This document shows positions 23,781 through 32,029 of a DNA stretch of 64,000 nt, piece by piece. A model generated the notes under the pieces. That model made no database searches. It was not told the DNA's origin and saw only the letters and a list, made by a program, of their open reading frames with translations. This DNA is from CAINVV01 sp038323575. Its GTDB lineage: Bacteria > Bacteroidota > Bacteroidia > Bacteroidales > Prolixibacteraceae. How positions within the stretch are numbered: position 1 is the stretch's first letter; each line of letters opens with the position of its first letter. The stretch spans positions 18,816 to 82,815 of the forward strand of contig JBBQHB010000008.1 in NCBI GenBank assembly GCA_038323575.1. Reading direction: 5' to 3'. The translations under genes and the position numbers were made by a program.

Positions 23781-25053
23781 CGGGGCTACCAGATATCACC
23801 CCGTCAGTTGGTTGCAACGGTAAGAGCCATTTCCATACAGGGGTGATGGTGATGACCGAATTACCGATATTTACTGTTTCCTCTTCATTCTTGGTGAGGA
23901 TTATTCCATGATCCGTTTTGAGCTCATTCATACAAAACATGAGGGAAGCAATTTCCTTTTGGCGGCTTTTCAGATTTTGTAAATCATAACAGACCTGCAT
24001 CAAAACCGGCTTTTCAGGATCCACTAAGAAATCGACTTCCTGGTTATTCTGTGACTTGTAAAACCATACTTCCCGGCCTCTTCTTTTCAGTTCAAGAAAT
24101 ACTGCATTTTCCAGCAGGCGTCCTCTGTCTTCCGCGGTCCGAAACGTCACAATATTGCGCAGCCCGTTGTCTGCAACATAAGTCTTCCGGTTGGAGACGT
24201 ATTGCCTGTTGAGGGAAGCATCATACTTTGCCAGTTCAAAAATAAGATAGCTGTCGCCCAGATTATTCAGATAATCCCTGACGCTTGTTGCACTGTTAAA
24301 ACCCAGCAGTTTTGAAAGCGGAAGGTATCCGGTTTCACTCGTAAAATTAGTGAAGACATACTGTGTCAGATTCCTGAAGCCGCTGACATTCCTGATTCCG
24401 TAACACACTACCAGTTCGCGGTAAACAATATCGTCATAGATGCGCTTTAATACTTCAGCCTCCTTCGTCTTTATATATTCCGGGAAACCGCCGTGCAGCA
24501 GGTATTCGTCGAAAGCTGTCAGTATCAGGGCGGTATTATCGCTGCTGTTATCTGCCGGATCAATTTCCCTGTACCTTAAGCATTCCGCAAACGAAAAAGG
24601 GAAAAGCCCGATTTGAAGATACTTCCCGGCAAGATGCCGGGCAAGTTCGGAATCAAGCAATTTTGCATTATTTCCTGTAACAATAACCTTGTAGCCTTCA
24701 ACCTGCAGGCTGACGGCAAAAAGTTCCCAACCCCGGACCCGCTGTACATCGTCCATTACGACAACACGGGCATCTCCGCTTCTTTTCATTTCAATCAGCG
24801 CGGCATCAAAATCGCCGGCTGTGAAGTTCAGCAACCGCTCATCGTCGAAGCCGATATAGTGGAATGAAGGAAACTGATCTGCTATCTGAAGCGTTAAGGT
24901 TGTCTTTCCGGATCTTCTTATTCCTGAGATTACTGTAATTATGCCGGACTTCTGATGCATTGAGAAATCACCTATACGGGGTATCCCGCGGCTTTTCCCT
25001 GCAATCATCAGTTTTTGGTCTGCAATTACTTGTTGTATAACCTCCGAATTCAT
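23767..25053 (-). CDS. AAA ATPase with DUF4143 C-terminal domain
   Basis: This 428-residue ATP-binding protein is of the AAA_14/DUF4143 family, common in accessory regions and of unknown cellular role. Walker A is SGIRRSGKTT (43-52) and Walker B is VVVMDDVQ (97-104). Family motifs follow: VTGNNAKLLDSELA, LFPFSFAECLRYRE, YLLHGGFPEYI, and in the DUF4143 part YVADNGLRNIV and NQEVDFLV, which resembles a PD-(D/E)XK core. Usual members read LDEIQ in Walker B; here it is MDDVQ. It is convergent with the plug-domain gene and overlaps its end. Confidence 0.88.
   Translation of the reverse strand: MNSEVIQQVIADQKLMIAGKSRGIPRIGDFSMHQKSGIITVISGIRRSGKTTLTLQIADQFPSFHYIGFDDERLLNFTAGDFDAALIEMKRSGDARVVVMDDVQRVRGWELFAVSLQVEGYKVIVTGNNAKLLDSELARHLAGKYLQIGLFPFSFAECLRYREIDPADNSSDNTALILTAFDEYLLHGGFPEYIKTKEAEVLKRIYDDIVYRELVVCYGIRNVSGFRNLTQYVFTNFTSETGYLPLSKLLGFNSATSVRDYLNNLGDSYLIFELAKYDASLNRQYVSNRKTYVADNGLRNIVTFRTAEDRGRLLENAVFLELKRRGREVWFYKSQNNQEVDFLVDPEKPVLMQVCYDLQNLKSRQKEIASLMFCMNELKTDHGIILTKNEEETVNIGNSVITITPVWKWLLPLQPTDGVISGSPVSMV
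23776..23808. terminator. Hairpin in overlapping gene ends, copy 2 of a pair
   Basis: The outer arms ACTGACGGGG and CCCCGTCAGT form a 10-base stem with a 13-base loop. The arms are identical to the outer part of the hairpin at 22851-22883. It lies across the stop codons of two convergent genes and encodes the last residues of the ATPase. It can form on both strands, so it may act as a shared terminator, although neither side has a strong T-run. Confidence 0.55.
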
Positions 25054-25517
25054 TAAAAAACATTAATAATGCAAATATAGGTAAAAATATAATATATGTA
25101 ATATACAAAAAATATAAAATAATATTATTAAAAAGAGTGAAATATGGATTTATTAAATACATATAAAGTATGATAAATATAAATTAACAACATTAGTAAT
25201 ATAAATATATATATTATCACAAGAATAAGCAATTCTGCACTTTCGGGATCGTATACAAAAGAGTGAGAATGACCATGGATTTATCATGGTAATTTGCTAA
25301 ATTTCAACGAGATAAATAGATTGTATTCAGATTGAGTTATTGATAAAACGCCTGGTTCATTGATGTTTCAAAATAAAGGAGAAGTTATTATATATTGATT
25401 TTTGAAGGATCAGGTAATCGCAGAAACTTCTTTGGAAATTTACTCCTTCCGACCGATATCAACCAATCTCTTTTTTCAACGGGCTTATGCGGACGGTTTT
25501 CGATCAACATTCCTATT
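25054..25517. other. AT-rich intergenic stretch without genes
   Basis: The first about 200 bases are strongly AT-rich with long A/T tracts (for example 25075-25230). No open frame with protein-like composition is seen on either strand, and no tRNA-like fold is evident. The stretch includes the promoter region of the leftward ATPase gene. It ends in dispersed repeats that lie 3' of metG. Confidence 0.5.
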
Positions 25518-25544
25518 CTACAAATAGGTCGCCGCTACGCGGCT
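25518..25544 (-). repeat. Dispersed repeat AGCCGCGTAGCGGCGACC, copy 1
   Basis: On the minus strand it reads AGCCGCGTAGCGGCGACC followed by a TATTTGTAG-type tail. A second copy with the same core and a GATTTTGTAG tail is at 40463-40490 on the plus strand. The core contains the short palindrome GCCGCGTAGCGGC. Confidence 0.6.
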
Positions 25545-25591
25545 AGGGCCCGGATCAGCTTCTCCAATTCCCGTGACCCGTTTACCTTCAA

Positions 25592-25714
25592 TCCCCAGTC
25601 TTCAGTCACCAGTTTCCAGTCAGTCCCCCTGTCTTGTTTCACAGTCTCTGACCCAGTCGTCCAGTCTTTCCGTCGTCTCCGAGTCCCCCAGTCGTCCCGT
25701 CGTCCCGTCGTTTC
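25592..25714 (-). repeat. GACGGGACGACTGG-type degenerate tandem repeat 3' of metG
   Basis: Read on the minus strand, in the direction of metG, this is a run of degenerate units built from GACGACGGGA, GACTGGG and GACTGGAAACT. It starts five bases after the metG stop. Similar tracts follow the polyprenyl synthase gene (34340-34407) and polA (38712-38766), each in the same orientation relative to the gene before it. Confidence 0.7.
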
Positions 25715-25718
25715 CCCG

Positions 25719-27752
25719 CTACCGCACCTCCGACCCGTTAGCGATTTCCCGGGCAGGAACAACAAACACCAATTTCCCTTCACTGTTTTCGGCCATCAGG
25801 ATCATGCCCTGGGAGTCGATCCCTTTGAGATTTTTTGGGGAAAGGTTTACAAGGATAGAAACCCTTTGTCCGATAATCTGATCAGGTTCGTACTGTTCTG
25901 CAATGCCTGAAACAACTGTTCGCTGGTCGATGCCGGTATCGATGGTGAGTTTCAGCAGTTTTTTGGTCTTGGCCACTTTTTCAGCCGCAATGATCGTTCC
26001 GGTTCGGATGTCGAGCTTAGCAAAGTCATCGTATTCGATGTTGGCTTTGGCGGGTGCAACGGTCGCTTCAGCCGATTCGTTGGCTTTTTTGGTGGCCAGC
26101 AGTTTGTCGACCTGGCGCTGGATGGCATCGTCCTCAATCTTCTCAAAAAGCAGTTCGGGCGTATTCACGCGGTCGCCGGCCTTGAGCAGGTTCCTTCTTC
26201 CAAGTTCGTTCCACTGCAGTTTCGCGAGGTTCAGGAATCCGCGCAGCTTGTTCATGGTGTAGGGTAGGAAGGGCTCAAATACGATGGTAAGGTTGGCCGT
26301 AATCTGCAGACATACATGAAGAATCGTTTTCACCCTTTCCGGATTGGTTTTCACCAGGATCCAGGGTTCCATATCGGCCAGGTATTTGTTGCCCAGACGG
26401 GCCATTTCCATGGCGAGCCTGAGCGCTTCGCGGAAATGGAAGGTGTCCAGCGCCTTTTCAACTTCTGCCCGAAGCTGAACCAGGGTCTCCAGTGCTTCCT
26501 CATCGCGGGATTCAAAATTCCCCGCTTCGGGAACGTAACCGTCATAATATTTATTGGTCAGCACCACCACCCGGTTCACGAAATTACCCAGAATAGCCAC
26601 CAACTCGCTGTTGTTCCGGGCCTGGAAATCTTTCCAGGTAAAGTCATTGTCCTTGGTTTCCGGTGCATTGGCCGTGAGGGTATATTTCAGCACGTCTTCC
26701 TTGCCGGGAAAATCCTCGAGGTACTCGTGCAGCCAGACCGCCCAGTTGCGCGAAGTTGAGATTTTATCCCCCTCGAGGTTGAGGAACTCATTGGCCGGCA
26801 CATTGTCGGTCAGGATGTAGGAACCTTCGGCTTTCAGGATAACCGGGAAGATGATGCAGTGAAACACAATATTGTCCTTGCCGATAAAATGAAGCAACCT
26901 GGTTTCAGGATCTTTCCAGTATTTTTCCCAGTCGGGGGTGAGCTCTTTGGTGGCGGAAATGTATCCGATAGGCGCATCGAACCACACATAAAGCACTTTC
27001 CCTTCAGATCCTTCAATGGGTACAGGAACGCCCCAGTCGAGGTCCCGGGTGACTGCGCGTGGGTTCAGTCCGCCATCAATCCACGACTTGCACTGCCCGT
27101 AAACATTGGGTTTCCACTCTTTGTGTTCTTCTAGTATCCATTCTCTCAGCCAGGGTTCGTATTGGTCGAGGGGCAGGTACCAATGCTTGGTCTCCTTCAT
27201 CACCGGGATGTTGCCGCTGAGCATCGATTTGGGATTGATCAGATCGGTGGCGTTGAGCGAGGTGCCGCAGCTTTCGCACTGGTCGCCGTAAGCCTTTTCG
27301 AAGTTGCATTTCGGACAGGTGCCGGTAATATAGCGGTCGGCCAGAAACTGGTTGGCCTCCGTATCAAAAAACTGCTCAGTAGTCTGTTCAACGAAACCAC
27401 CTTTGTCGTAGATGGTCTTGAAAATCTCGGAGGCAGTTTCGTGGTGAATCTTGGCGCTGGTACGGGAATAGACATCGAATGAGATGCCGAATTTTTCGAA
27501 CGAATCTTTAATCATCCCGTGGTATTTATCCACGATGGCCTGCGGGGTTGTTCCCTCTTTCTTGGCCTTCAAGGTAATCGGAACGCCGTGCTCATCAGAG
27601 CCGCCGATAAAGAGGACCTCTTCGCCTTTCAGCCGGAGGTAGCGGGCATAAATATCAGCCGGGACATATACTCCAGCCAGGTGGCCGATGTGCACCGGAC
27701 CATTGGCATACGGCAAAGCGGAGGTGATCAGTGTTCTTTTAAAATTGTTCAT
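25719..27752 (-). CDS. metG: Methionyl-tRNA synthetase
   Basis: Charges tRNA-Met with methionine in the cytoplasm. This is a class I synthetase with the HIGH box in NGPVHIGHLAG (about 18-28). A zinc knuckle region carries CPKC and CESC. The KMSKS-like loop is KISTS in EGDKISTSRNW. The anticodon-binding helical domain follows. The C-terminal about 110 residues are the EMAPII/Trbp111-like tRNA-binding domain (DDFAKLDIRTGTIIAAEKV), joined by an Ala/Lys-rich linker. The length of 677 residues is normal for the Bacteroidota form. The gene stands alone on the minus strand and is followed by repeats. Confidence 0.98.
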   Translation of the reverse strand: MNNFKRTLITSALPYANGPVHIGHLAGVYVPADIYARYLRLKGEEVLFIGGSDEHGVPITLKAKKEGTTPQAIVDKYHGMIKDSFEKFGISFDVYSRTSAKIHHETASEIFKTIYDKGGFVEQTTEQFFDTEANQFLADRYITGTCPKCNFEKAYGDQCESCGTSLNATDLINPKSMLSGNIPVMKETKHWYLPLDQYEPWLREWILEEHKEWKPNVYGQCKSWIDGGLNPRAVTRDLDWGVPVPIEGSEGKVLYVWFDAPIGYISATKELTPDWEKYWKDPETRLLHFIGKDNIVFHCIIFPVILKAEGSYILTDNVPANEFLNLEGDKISTSRNWAVWLHEYLEDFPGKEDVLKYTLTANAPETKDNDFTWKDFQARNNSELVAILGNFVNRVVVLTNKYYDGYVPEAGNFESRDEEALETLVQLRAEVEKALDTFHFREALRLAMEMARLGNKYLADMEPWILVKTNPERVKTILHVCLQITANLTIVFEPFLPYTMNKLRGFLNLAKLQWNELGRRNLLKAGDRVNTPELLFEKIEDDAIQRQVDKLLATKKANESAEATVAPAKANIEYDDFAKLDIRTGTIIAAEKVAKTKKLLKLTIDTGIDQRTVVSGIAEQYEPDQIIGQRVSILVNLSPKNLKGIDSQGMILMAENSEGKLVFVVPAREIANGSEVR

Positions 27753-27991
27753 TCGTTGAATATCTTTAATCTAAGCTGCAAATTGAGGTGCAAAGATAAG
27801 CAATCGGGTTCATTTATGGAAAAGGATGCAATTCAGAAAAAGATAACTTTGGGTACAACTTAAGTCAGTGACAGAAAGGGAATTTACTGATTTTGAGTTT
27901 TCCTAATTTTGTTGTATCTTAATAATTTGAATCTCTAGACTTAAGATAGTGGAAATAAAGGGAAAGAAGGAAAAATCATACATTGAATTCA

Positions 27992-28828
27992 ATGAAAAAC
28001 GACATAAAAATATTTGAGGAACGTAAAGTTCGCACGGTTTGGGACGATGAAGCCGAAGAGTGGTATTTCTCGGTCGTAGATGTCATTGAAGCGCTGACAG
28101 AAACAGACCGTCCCCGCAAATACTGGAACGATTTAAAGAAAAAGCTGCGAAAAGAAGGCAGCGAGCTGTCCGCAAAAATCGGACAGCTGAAAATACGTTC
28201 TTCAGATGGCAAAATGTATAAAACAGATGTTGCCAATACCGATCAGCTATTCAGACTAATTCAATCAATCCCATCGCCAAAAGCAGAGCCGTTTAAACTT
28301 TGGATTGCGAAGGTAGCCAAAGATCGGTTAGACCAAATTCAGGATCCAGAATTATCCATTGAACAAGCCATGATTGACTACAAACGGTTAGGTTATTCGG
28401 ATAACTGGATCAATCAAAGGGTTAAAAGCATCGAAATCCGAAAAGAACTGACCGACGAATGGAAAGCCAGAGGCTTGCAAGAGGGTGTTCAGTTTGCAAC
28501 CCTGACCGATATCATTTACAAAACCTGGGCCGACAAAACCGCCAAAGAGTACAAACAATACAAAGGGTTGAAGAAGGAGAACCTCCGCGACAACATGACC
28601 AACACTGAATTGGTGCTGAATATGCTGGCAGAGCTTTCAACCAAACGCATTTCAGAAACTACAGATCCTGATTCGTTTGAAGAGCATTCACTAGTTGCCC
28701 AACAAGGTGGAGAAATAGCACGAAATGCCCGACTCGAACTTGAAGCCAAAACCGGAGAGAACGTTATTTCACCGCAGAATGCAAAAAAGGGTTTCTTGAA
28801 AAACAAGCCAAACGAAATTGAAAATTAA
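27992..28828 (+). CDS. Bro-N domain protein (phage antirepressor-like)
   Basis: The N-terminal about 110 residues match the Bro-N/antirepressor fold (KVRTVWDDEAEEWYFSVVDV, RPRKYWNDLKKKL, TDVANTDQLFRLIQSIPSP). The rest (LAKDRLDQIQDPELSIEQAM, AFKRLGY-like segments, GVQFATLTDIIYKTWA) is the long form often annotated as a virulence-type or DNA-damage-inducible protein. The role is probably DNA binding, origin mobile. It is a single gene between two housekeeping genes with no other phage genes nearby. The start is taken at ATG 27992; a TTG lies three codons upstream. Confidence 0.85.
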   Translation: MKNDIKIFEERKVRTVWDDEAEEWYFSVVDVIEALTETDRPRKYWNDLKKKLRKEGSELSAKIGQLKIRSSDGKMYKTDVANTDQLFRLIQSIPSPKAEPFKLWIAKVAKDRLDQIQDPELSIEQAMIDYKRLGYSDNWINQRVKSIEIRKELTDEWKARGLQEGVQFATLTDIIYKTWADKTAKEYKQYKGLKKENLRDNMTNTELVLNMLAELSTKRISETTDPDSFEEHSLVAQQGGEIARNARLELEAKTGENVISPQNAKKGFLKNKPNEIEN

Positions 28829-28934
28829 TTATTCCGGAATCTATTTTAATGAATAGCTATCTCAAAAATACCATCAGGAACTGTATATTTGCCTTTCTGA
28901 ATTCAGAAGAGCTTTACGATAAACCTTTACATAG

Positions 28935-29702
28935 ATGACAAATTTTGACAGTTTAATTTTGGGTATCGTCGAAGGAATAACCGAATTCCTGCCGATCTCC
29001 TCCACCGGCCACATGATCATGGCTTCCAAGGTAATGAACATCGACGGCGAATTTGTGAAAACCTTCGAAATTGCCATCCAGCTCGGCGCCATCATGGCCA
29101 TTGTAATGATGTACATCAAAAGGTTTTTCCAAAGTTTTACCATCTATCTGAAACTTGGCATTGCCTTTATCCCTACCGGGATTGTCGGAATCCTTGCCTA
29201 TAAAACCATCAAAATGTACCTGTTCAATCCCTATGTTGTCGGTGTGGCGCTGGTAATAGGAGGCATCATCCTGGTACTGATCGACAAAAAAGTTGTAGCC
29301 CGCGAGAGCAAAACCCTTGATCTGGAATCCATCACCTATAAAAACTCCTTCCTGATCGGACTGATCCAGTGCATCTCTATGATCCCCGGCGTATCAAGGG
29401 CGGCTGCCACCATCATCGGCGGGGTTTTCAACGGTCTCGACAAAAAACAGGCGATGGAATTTTCCTTCCTGCTGGCGGTGCCAACCATGTTTGCCGCCAC
29501 CGGTTACGAACTGATCAAGACGCCGATTCACTTCACTTCGCAGGAATATACCATGCTGGCCATCGGCCTGGTGGTGGCTTTCATTTCCGCATGGGCCGCC
29601 GTAAGAGTCTTCATCAAACTGGTCGAAAACTATGGCTTCAAATATTTTGGGTACTACCGGATTGTAATCGGCTTGCTCTTTCTGCTGTTTATTCGGTTTT
29701 AA
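28935..29702 (+). CDS. uppP: Undecaprenyl-diphosphate phosphatase
   Basis: Recycles the lipid carrier for peptidoglycan and other envelope polymers by converting undecaprenyl diphosphate to the monophosphate. It is an integral membrane protein of 255 residues. The BacA signature regions are present: GIVEGITEFLPISSTGHM near the N-terminus and PGVSRAAATIIGG in the middle; the second commonly has Ser after the Arg, here Ala. Seven to eight hydrophobic segments are visible. It is transcribed toward the convergent DAHP synthase gene, with only four bases between the stops. Confidence 0.96.
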   Translation: MTNFDSLILGIVEGITEFLPISSTGHMIMASKVMNIDGEFVKTFEIAIQLGAIMAIVMMYIKRFFQSFTIYLKLGIAFIPTGIVGILAYKTIKMYLFNPYVVGVALVIGGIILVLIDKKVVARESKTLDLESITYKNSFLIGLIQCISMIPGVSRAAATIIGGVFNGLDKKQAMEFSFLLAVPTMFAATGYELIKTPIHFTSQEYTMLAIGLVVAFISAWAAVRVFIKLVENYGFKYFGYYRIVIGLLFLLFIRF

Positions 29703-29706
29703 GACC

Positions 29707-30798
29707 CTATTCACTGTCCATAATTTCCGACTGCTGGCGTACAGAATCCTCGTGGATTAGCTGGAAAAGCGCCTTCACAAATGCATCATCCAGACTAAGT
29801 TTTTCTGCAAGACTCGACCGGTCTTCCATAATTTGTGCCCACCGGTTAATCTGGAGCGCAGTTACCTTGTTCTCTTTTTTGTATTGACCAATCTGTCTGA
29901 CGATGCTCATTCGCTGTGCCAAAACTTCCATGATTTCGTGGTCTATCCCGTCTATGCGTCCACGCAGAAGTTCCAGCTTGTTCTCAAACTGCGGATCGTC
30001 GGAGCTGGCATACCTGATCACCAAACGGTCCAGGATTTTTGCCAGTTCAGCCGGCGTAACCTGCTGCTCTTTGTCGCTAAGGGCACAGGAAGGATCGATG
30101 TGTGATTCAAGCATCAGACCGTCCAGGCCGATGTCAAAGGCTTTTTGTGAGATTTCGAAGAGATATTCCCGTTTCCCCGAGATATGGCTCGGGTCGCAGA
30201 TAATCGGAAGATTGGGCAGGATGCGCCGCAATTCGATCACTGTTTTCCAGTTGGGAAAGTTGCGGTATTTGGTATCGCTGAACGGCGTGAATCCGCGGTG
30301 GATGGCCACCAGGTTTTTCAGCCCGGCCTGGTTCAAACGTTCCAGGGCACCGACCCAAAGCTGCACATCAGGGTTAACCGGATTTTTCACCATAACAACC
30401 TGGTCCGTGCCTTTCAGGACATCGGCAATTTCCTGCACAACAAAGGGAGAAGCAGTCGAGCGGGCTCCGATCCACATCACATCGATGCCTGCTTTCAGGC
30501 ACTCTTCGACATGCTGGGCGTTGGCCACCTCGGTTCCGGTCATCAAGCCGGTCTCCTGTTTAACCAGTTTAAGCCATTCCAGTCCGATGGAACCGACTCC
30601 TTCAAACATTCCGGGCCTTGTACGCGGTTTCCAAACTCCGCCGCGATAGACAAAAACACGTTTATCTTTGGCCAGTTCGCGGGCTGTGGCGAGTGCCTGT
30701 TCTTCCGACTCCAGGCTACAGGGCCCGCTGATCAGCAAGGGGTTGTCAATTTTTGGCAACCAGTGGCTGATGGGCATTACTTTTAAATTTGTTACCAT
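29707..30798 (-). CDS. Bifunctional DAHP synthase / chorismate mutase (type II)
   Basis: The N-terminal about 260 residues are a class I 3-deoxy-7-phosphoheptulonate synthase, the first step of aromatic amino acid synthesis: LLISGPCSLES, VYRGGVWKPRTRP, DVMWIGARSTASPF, ICDPSHISGKREYL, GLMLESHIDP. The C-terminal about 90 residues are an AroQ-type chorismate mutase (LELLRGRIDGIDHEIMEVLA). The fusion is typical of Bacteroidota. The gene lies seven bases after tyrA and must be co-transcribed with it, so it should be controlled by the aromatic leader peptide upstream of tyrA. Confidence 0.96.
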   Translation of the reverse strand: MVTNLKVMPISHWLPKIDNPLLISGPCSLESEEQALATARELAKDKRVFVYRGGVWKPRTRPGMFEGVGSIGLEWLKLVKQETGLMTGTEVANAQHVEECLKAGIDVMWIGARSTASPFVVQEIADVLKGTDQVVMVKNPVNPDVQLWVGALERLNQAGLKNLVAIHRGFTPFSDTKYRNFPNWKTVIELRRILPNLPIICDPSHISGKREYLFEISQKAFDIGLDGLMLESHIDPSCALSDKEQQVTPAELAKILDRLVIRYASSDDPQFENKLELLRGRIDGIDHEIMEVLAQRMSIVRQIGQYKKENKVTALQINRWAQIMEDRSSLAEKLSLDDAFVKALFQLIHEDSVRQQSEIMDSE

Positions 30799-30805
30799 GG
30801 TATTT

Positions 30806-31705
30806 CTATTTTTTGGTGTATAATTTTACAATTGTCTCTTCGTTTTTGGTCATGGAGGTGCTTTCACCGCTCAAAACCGTACGTATCTTGTTGGCTTCAC
30901 GGATGAGGTTAAATAAATGAATCTCATCGTCCTGTTTAAGCGCTTCTTTGAATTCCTTCAGATGGTGAATGTAGGTCGTAACTGCTTCGACCACGTATTC
31001 ACGGTTTTGACGGAAGATTGGCGCCCACATCTCCGGGGAGCTTTTGGCCAGCCTGACTGTAGAATTGAAACCGCCGGAGGCCAGATCGAAAATGATACTG
31101 CCGTCCTCTTTGGCGAGTACTGCATTGGCCAGCGCAAAGGCAGCCGCGTGGGGGAGGTGCGATACAAAGGCAGTGGTGTGGTCCTGTTCATCGCTGCTCA
31201 TGTAGGCCGTCGACATGCCCAGCGACTGGTACATCTTTTCGACAAGCGCCAGATGCTGCGGACGCGATTGCTCGTGGTCGCAGACGATGGTCAGTTTACC
31301 GGCAAAAAGACCGGCAATAGCCGCGCCCGGACCGCTGTTTTCTGTCCCGGCCATAGGGTGGGTAGCCACAAAGTTACCACGAAGCGGGTGGCTGGCGATG
31401 GATGCAACGATTTGACGTTTGGCCGAACCTACATCAACTACAGTGGTGGAGGGTGATATCATGTCCAACACCAGGGGTAACACTGAGATGAGTTGATCAA
31501 CAGGTAAGGCCAGCAATACCAAATCTGCGGCTTTTACTCCGGTTTCAAGGCCGGCAACCCGGTCTACCAAGCCAAGCTTTTCTGCTTCCGCTGCATGTTC
31601 CGGCCGGTTATCAACCCCGATGATCTCCGTCGCAAAGCGGCATTTCCTCAGGTCGATTGCCATTGAACCGCCTATCAAACCCAAACCCACTACAGTTAAT
31701 TTCAT
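30806..31705 (-). CDS. tyrA: Prephenate dehydrogenase
   Basis: Converts prephenate to 4-hydroxyphenylpyruvate with NAD(P), the committed step to tyrosine. The N-terminal Rossmann motif is VVGLGLIGGSMA (residues 5-16), followed by LVLLALPVDQ, VVDVGSAKRQIV, the substrate-site region FVATHPMAGTENSGPGAA, and the helical C-terminal domain (FVSHLPHAAAFALA, ASGGFNSTVRLAKSSPEMW). The 299-residue length is normal for a protein without an ACT domain. It is the first gene of a two-gene operon with DAHP synthase/chorismate mutase. The 250-base leader contains an aromatic-rich leader peptide and a terminator. Confidence 0.96.
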   Translation of the reverse strand: MKLTVVGLGLIGGSMAIDLRKCRFATEIIGVDNRPEHAAEAEKLGLVDRVAGLETGVKAADLVLLALPVDQLISVLPLVLDMISPSTTVVDVGSAKRQIVASIASHPLRGNFVATHPMAGTENSGPGAAIAGLFAGKLTIVCDHEQSRPQHLALVEKMYQSLGMSTAYMSSDEQDHTTAFVSHLPHAAAFALANAVLAKEDGSIIFDLASGGFNSTVRLAKSSPEMWAPIFRQNREYVVEAVTTYIHHLKEFKEALKQDDEIHLFNLIREANKIRTVLSGESTSMTKNEETIVKLYTKK

Positions 31706-31711
31706 AATAAA

Positions 31712-31758
31712 GAAGTGCCTAAAGTGAACTAAAGTGAGCTAAAGTGCCTAAAGTACTT
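31712..31758 (-). repeat. CTAAAGTG tandem repeat in the tyrA 5' leader
   Basis: On the plus strand three CTAAAGTG units and a final CTAAAGTA occur at about ten-base spacing, ending in an AAAGTACTTT palindrome. On the tyrA mRNA this reads as repeated CACTTTAG. It lies between the attenuator terminator and the tyrA start codon. The neighbouring segment 31781-31812 also has repeated CTCATGG and CTCAT words. No function is evident. Confidence 0.55.
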
Positions 31759-31832
31759 TCGCTCTGATCTTAATTGTCATCATGTCTCATATCTCATGGC
31801 TCATGGCTCTTTTCAAGACACGCATCAATGAA

Positions 31833-31858
31833 AAAAGGCCTCCTGCAGGAGACCTTTT
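31833..31858 (-). terminator. Attenuator terminator upstream of tyrA
   Basis: On the minus strand this is AAAAGGTCTCC, loop TGCA, GGAGGCCTTTT, with one mismatch, followed by further T residues. It lies about 128 bases before tyrA and 31 bases after the leader-peptide stop. Its 5' arm GGTCTCC (31854-31848) can instead pair with GGAGATC at 31905-31899 inside the end of the leader ORF, giving a competing antiterminator. Confidence 0.8.
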
Positions 31859-31889
31859 CGTATATTATCGTTTAATTTCAAACAATGCC

Positions 31890-31958
31890 TTACTTTCCGA
31901 TCTCCATTTGAAGGACGGGATAATAAAACCAAAAATAGGATGCATTGTTCGAAATCAT
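31890..31958 (-). CDS. Aromatic leader peptide controlling the tyrA operon
   Basis: This 22-residue ORF starts at ATG 31958 and ends at TAA 31892-31890. Codons 8-13 (31937-31920) read Tyr-Phe-Trp-Phe-Tyr-Tyr, all three aromatic amino acids in one run. Codons 18-20 contain GGAGATC, which is complementary (one G-U pair) to the 5' arm of the downstream terminator. A ribosome stalled on the aromatic codons would leave GGAGATC free to block the terminator. A ribosome reaching the stop codon would cover it and let the terminator form. This is the classical attenuation layout and fits the downstream genes tyrA and DAHP synthase/chorismate mutase. Expression of the peptide itself is inferred. Confidence 0.8.
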   Translation of the reverse strand: MISNNASYFWFYYPVLQMEIGK

Positions 31959-31981
31959 TGTTGTAATCTTTTATTCTGATG

Positions 31982-31989
31982 CAAAAATA
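31982..31989 (-). promoter_or_regulatory. Promoter -7 box for the tyrA leader transcript
   Basis: TATTTTTG on the minus strand matches the Bacteroidota -7 consensus TAnnTTTG. The transcript would start near 31974, about 16 bases before the leader-peptide ATG. A TTTG lies upstream but at a shorter spacing than usual, so the -33 element is weak. Confidence 0.5.
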
Positions 31990-32029
31990 GTAATATTTAT
32001 TACAAATGGAAGAAAAAAAGGAGGGTTCA

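Noticed and set aside
25075..25230. AT-rich stretch considered as a replication origin
   Set aside because: No DnaA-box cluster, dnaA or other origin-linked gene is present; it is more likely just an intergenic promoter region.
29903..30786. Long plus-strand frames opposite DAHP synthase/chorismate mutase
   Set aside because: The minus-strand protein is unmistakable, and the plus-strand frames have low-complexity composition with no recognisable motif.
31865..31945. Alternative leader ORF of 26 codons with four Phe residues in another frame
   Set aside because: It overlaps the Tyr-Phe-Trp leader, but its Phe codons are scattered and its stop lies beyond the antiterminator segment, so it explains the hairpin pairing less well.
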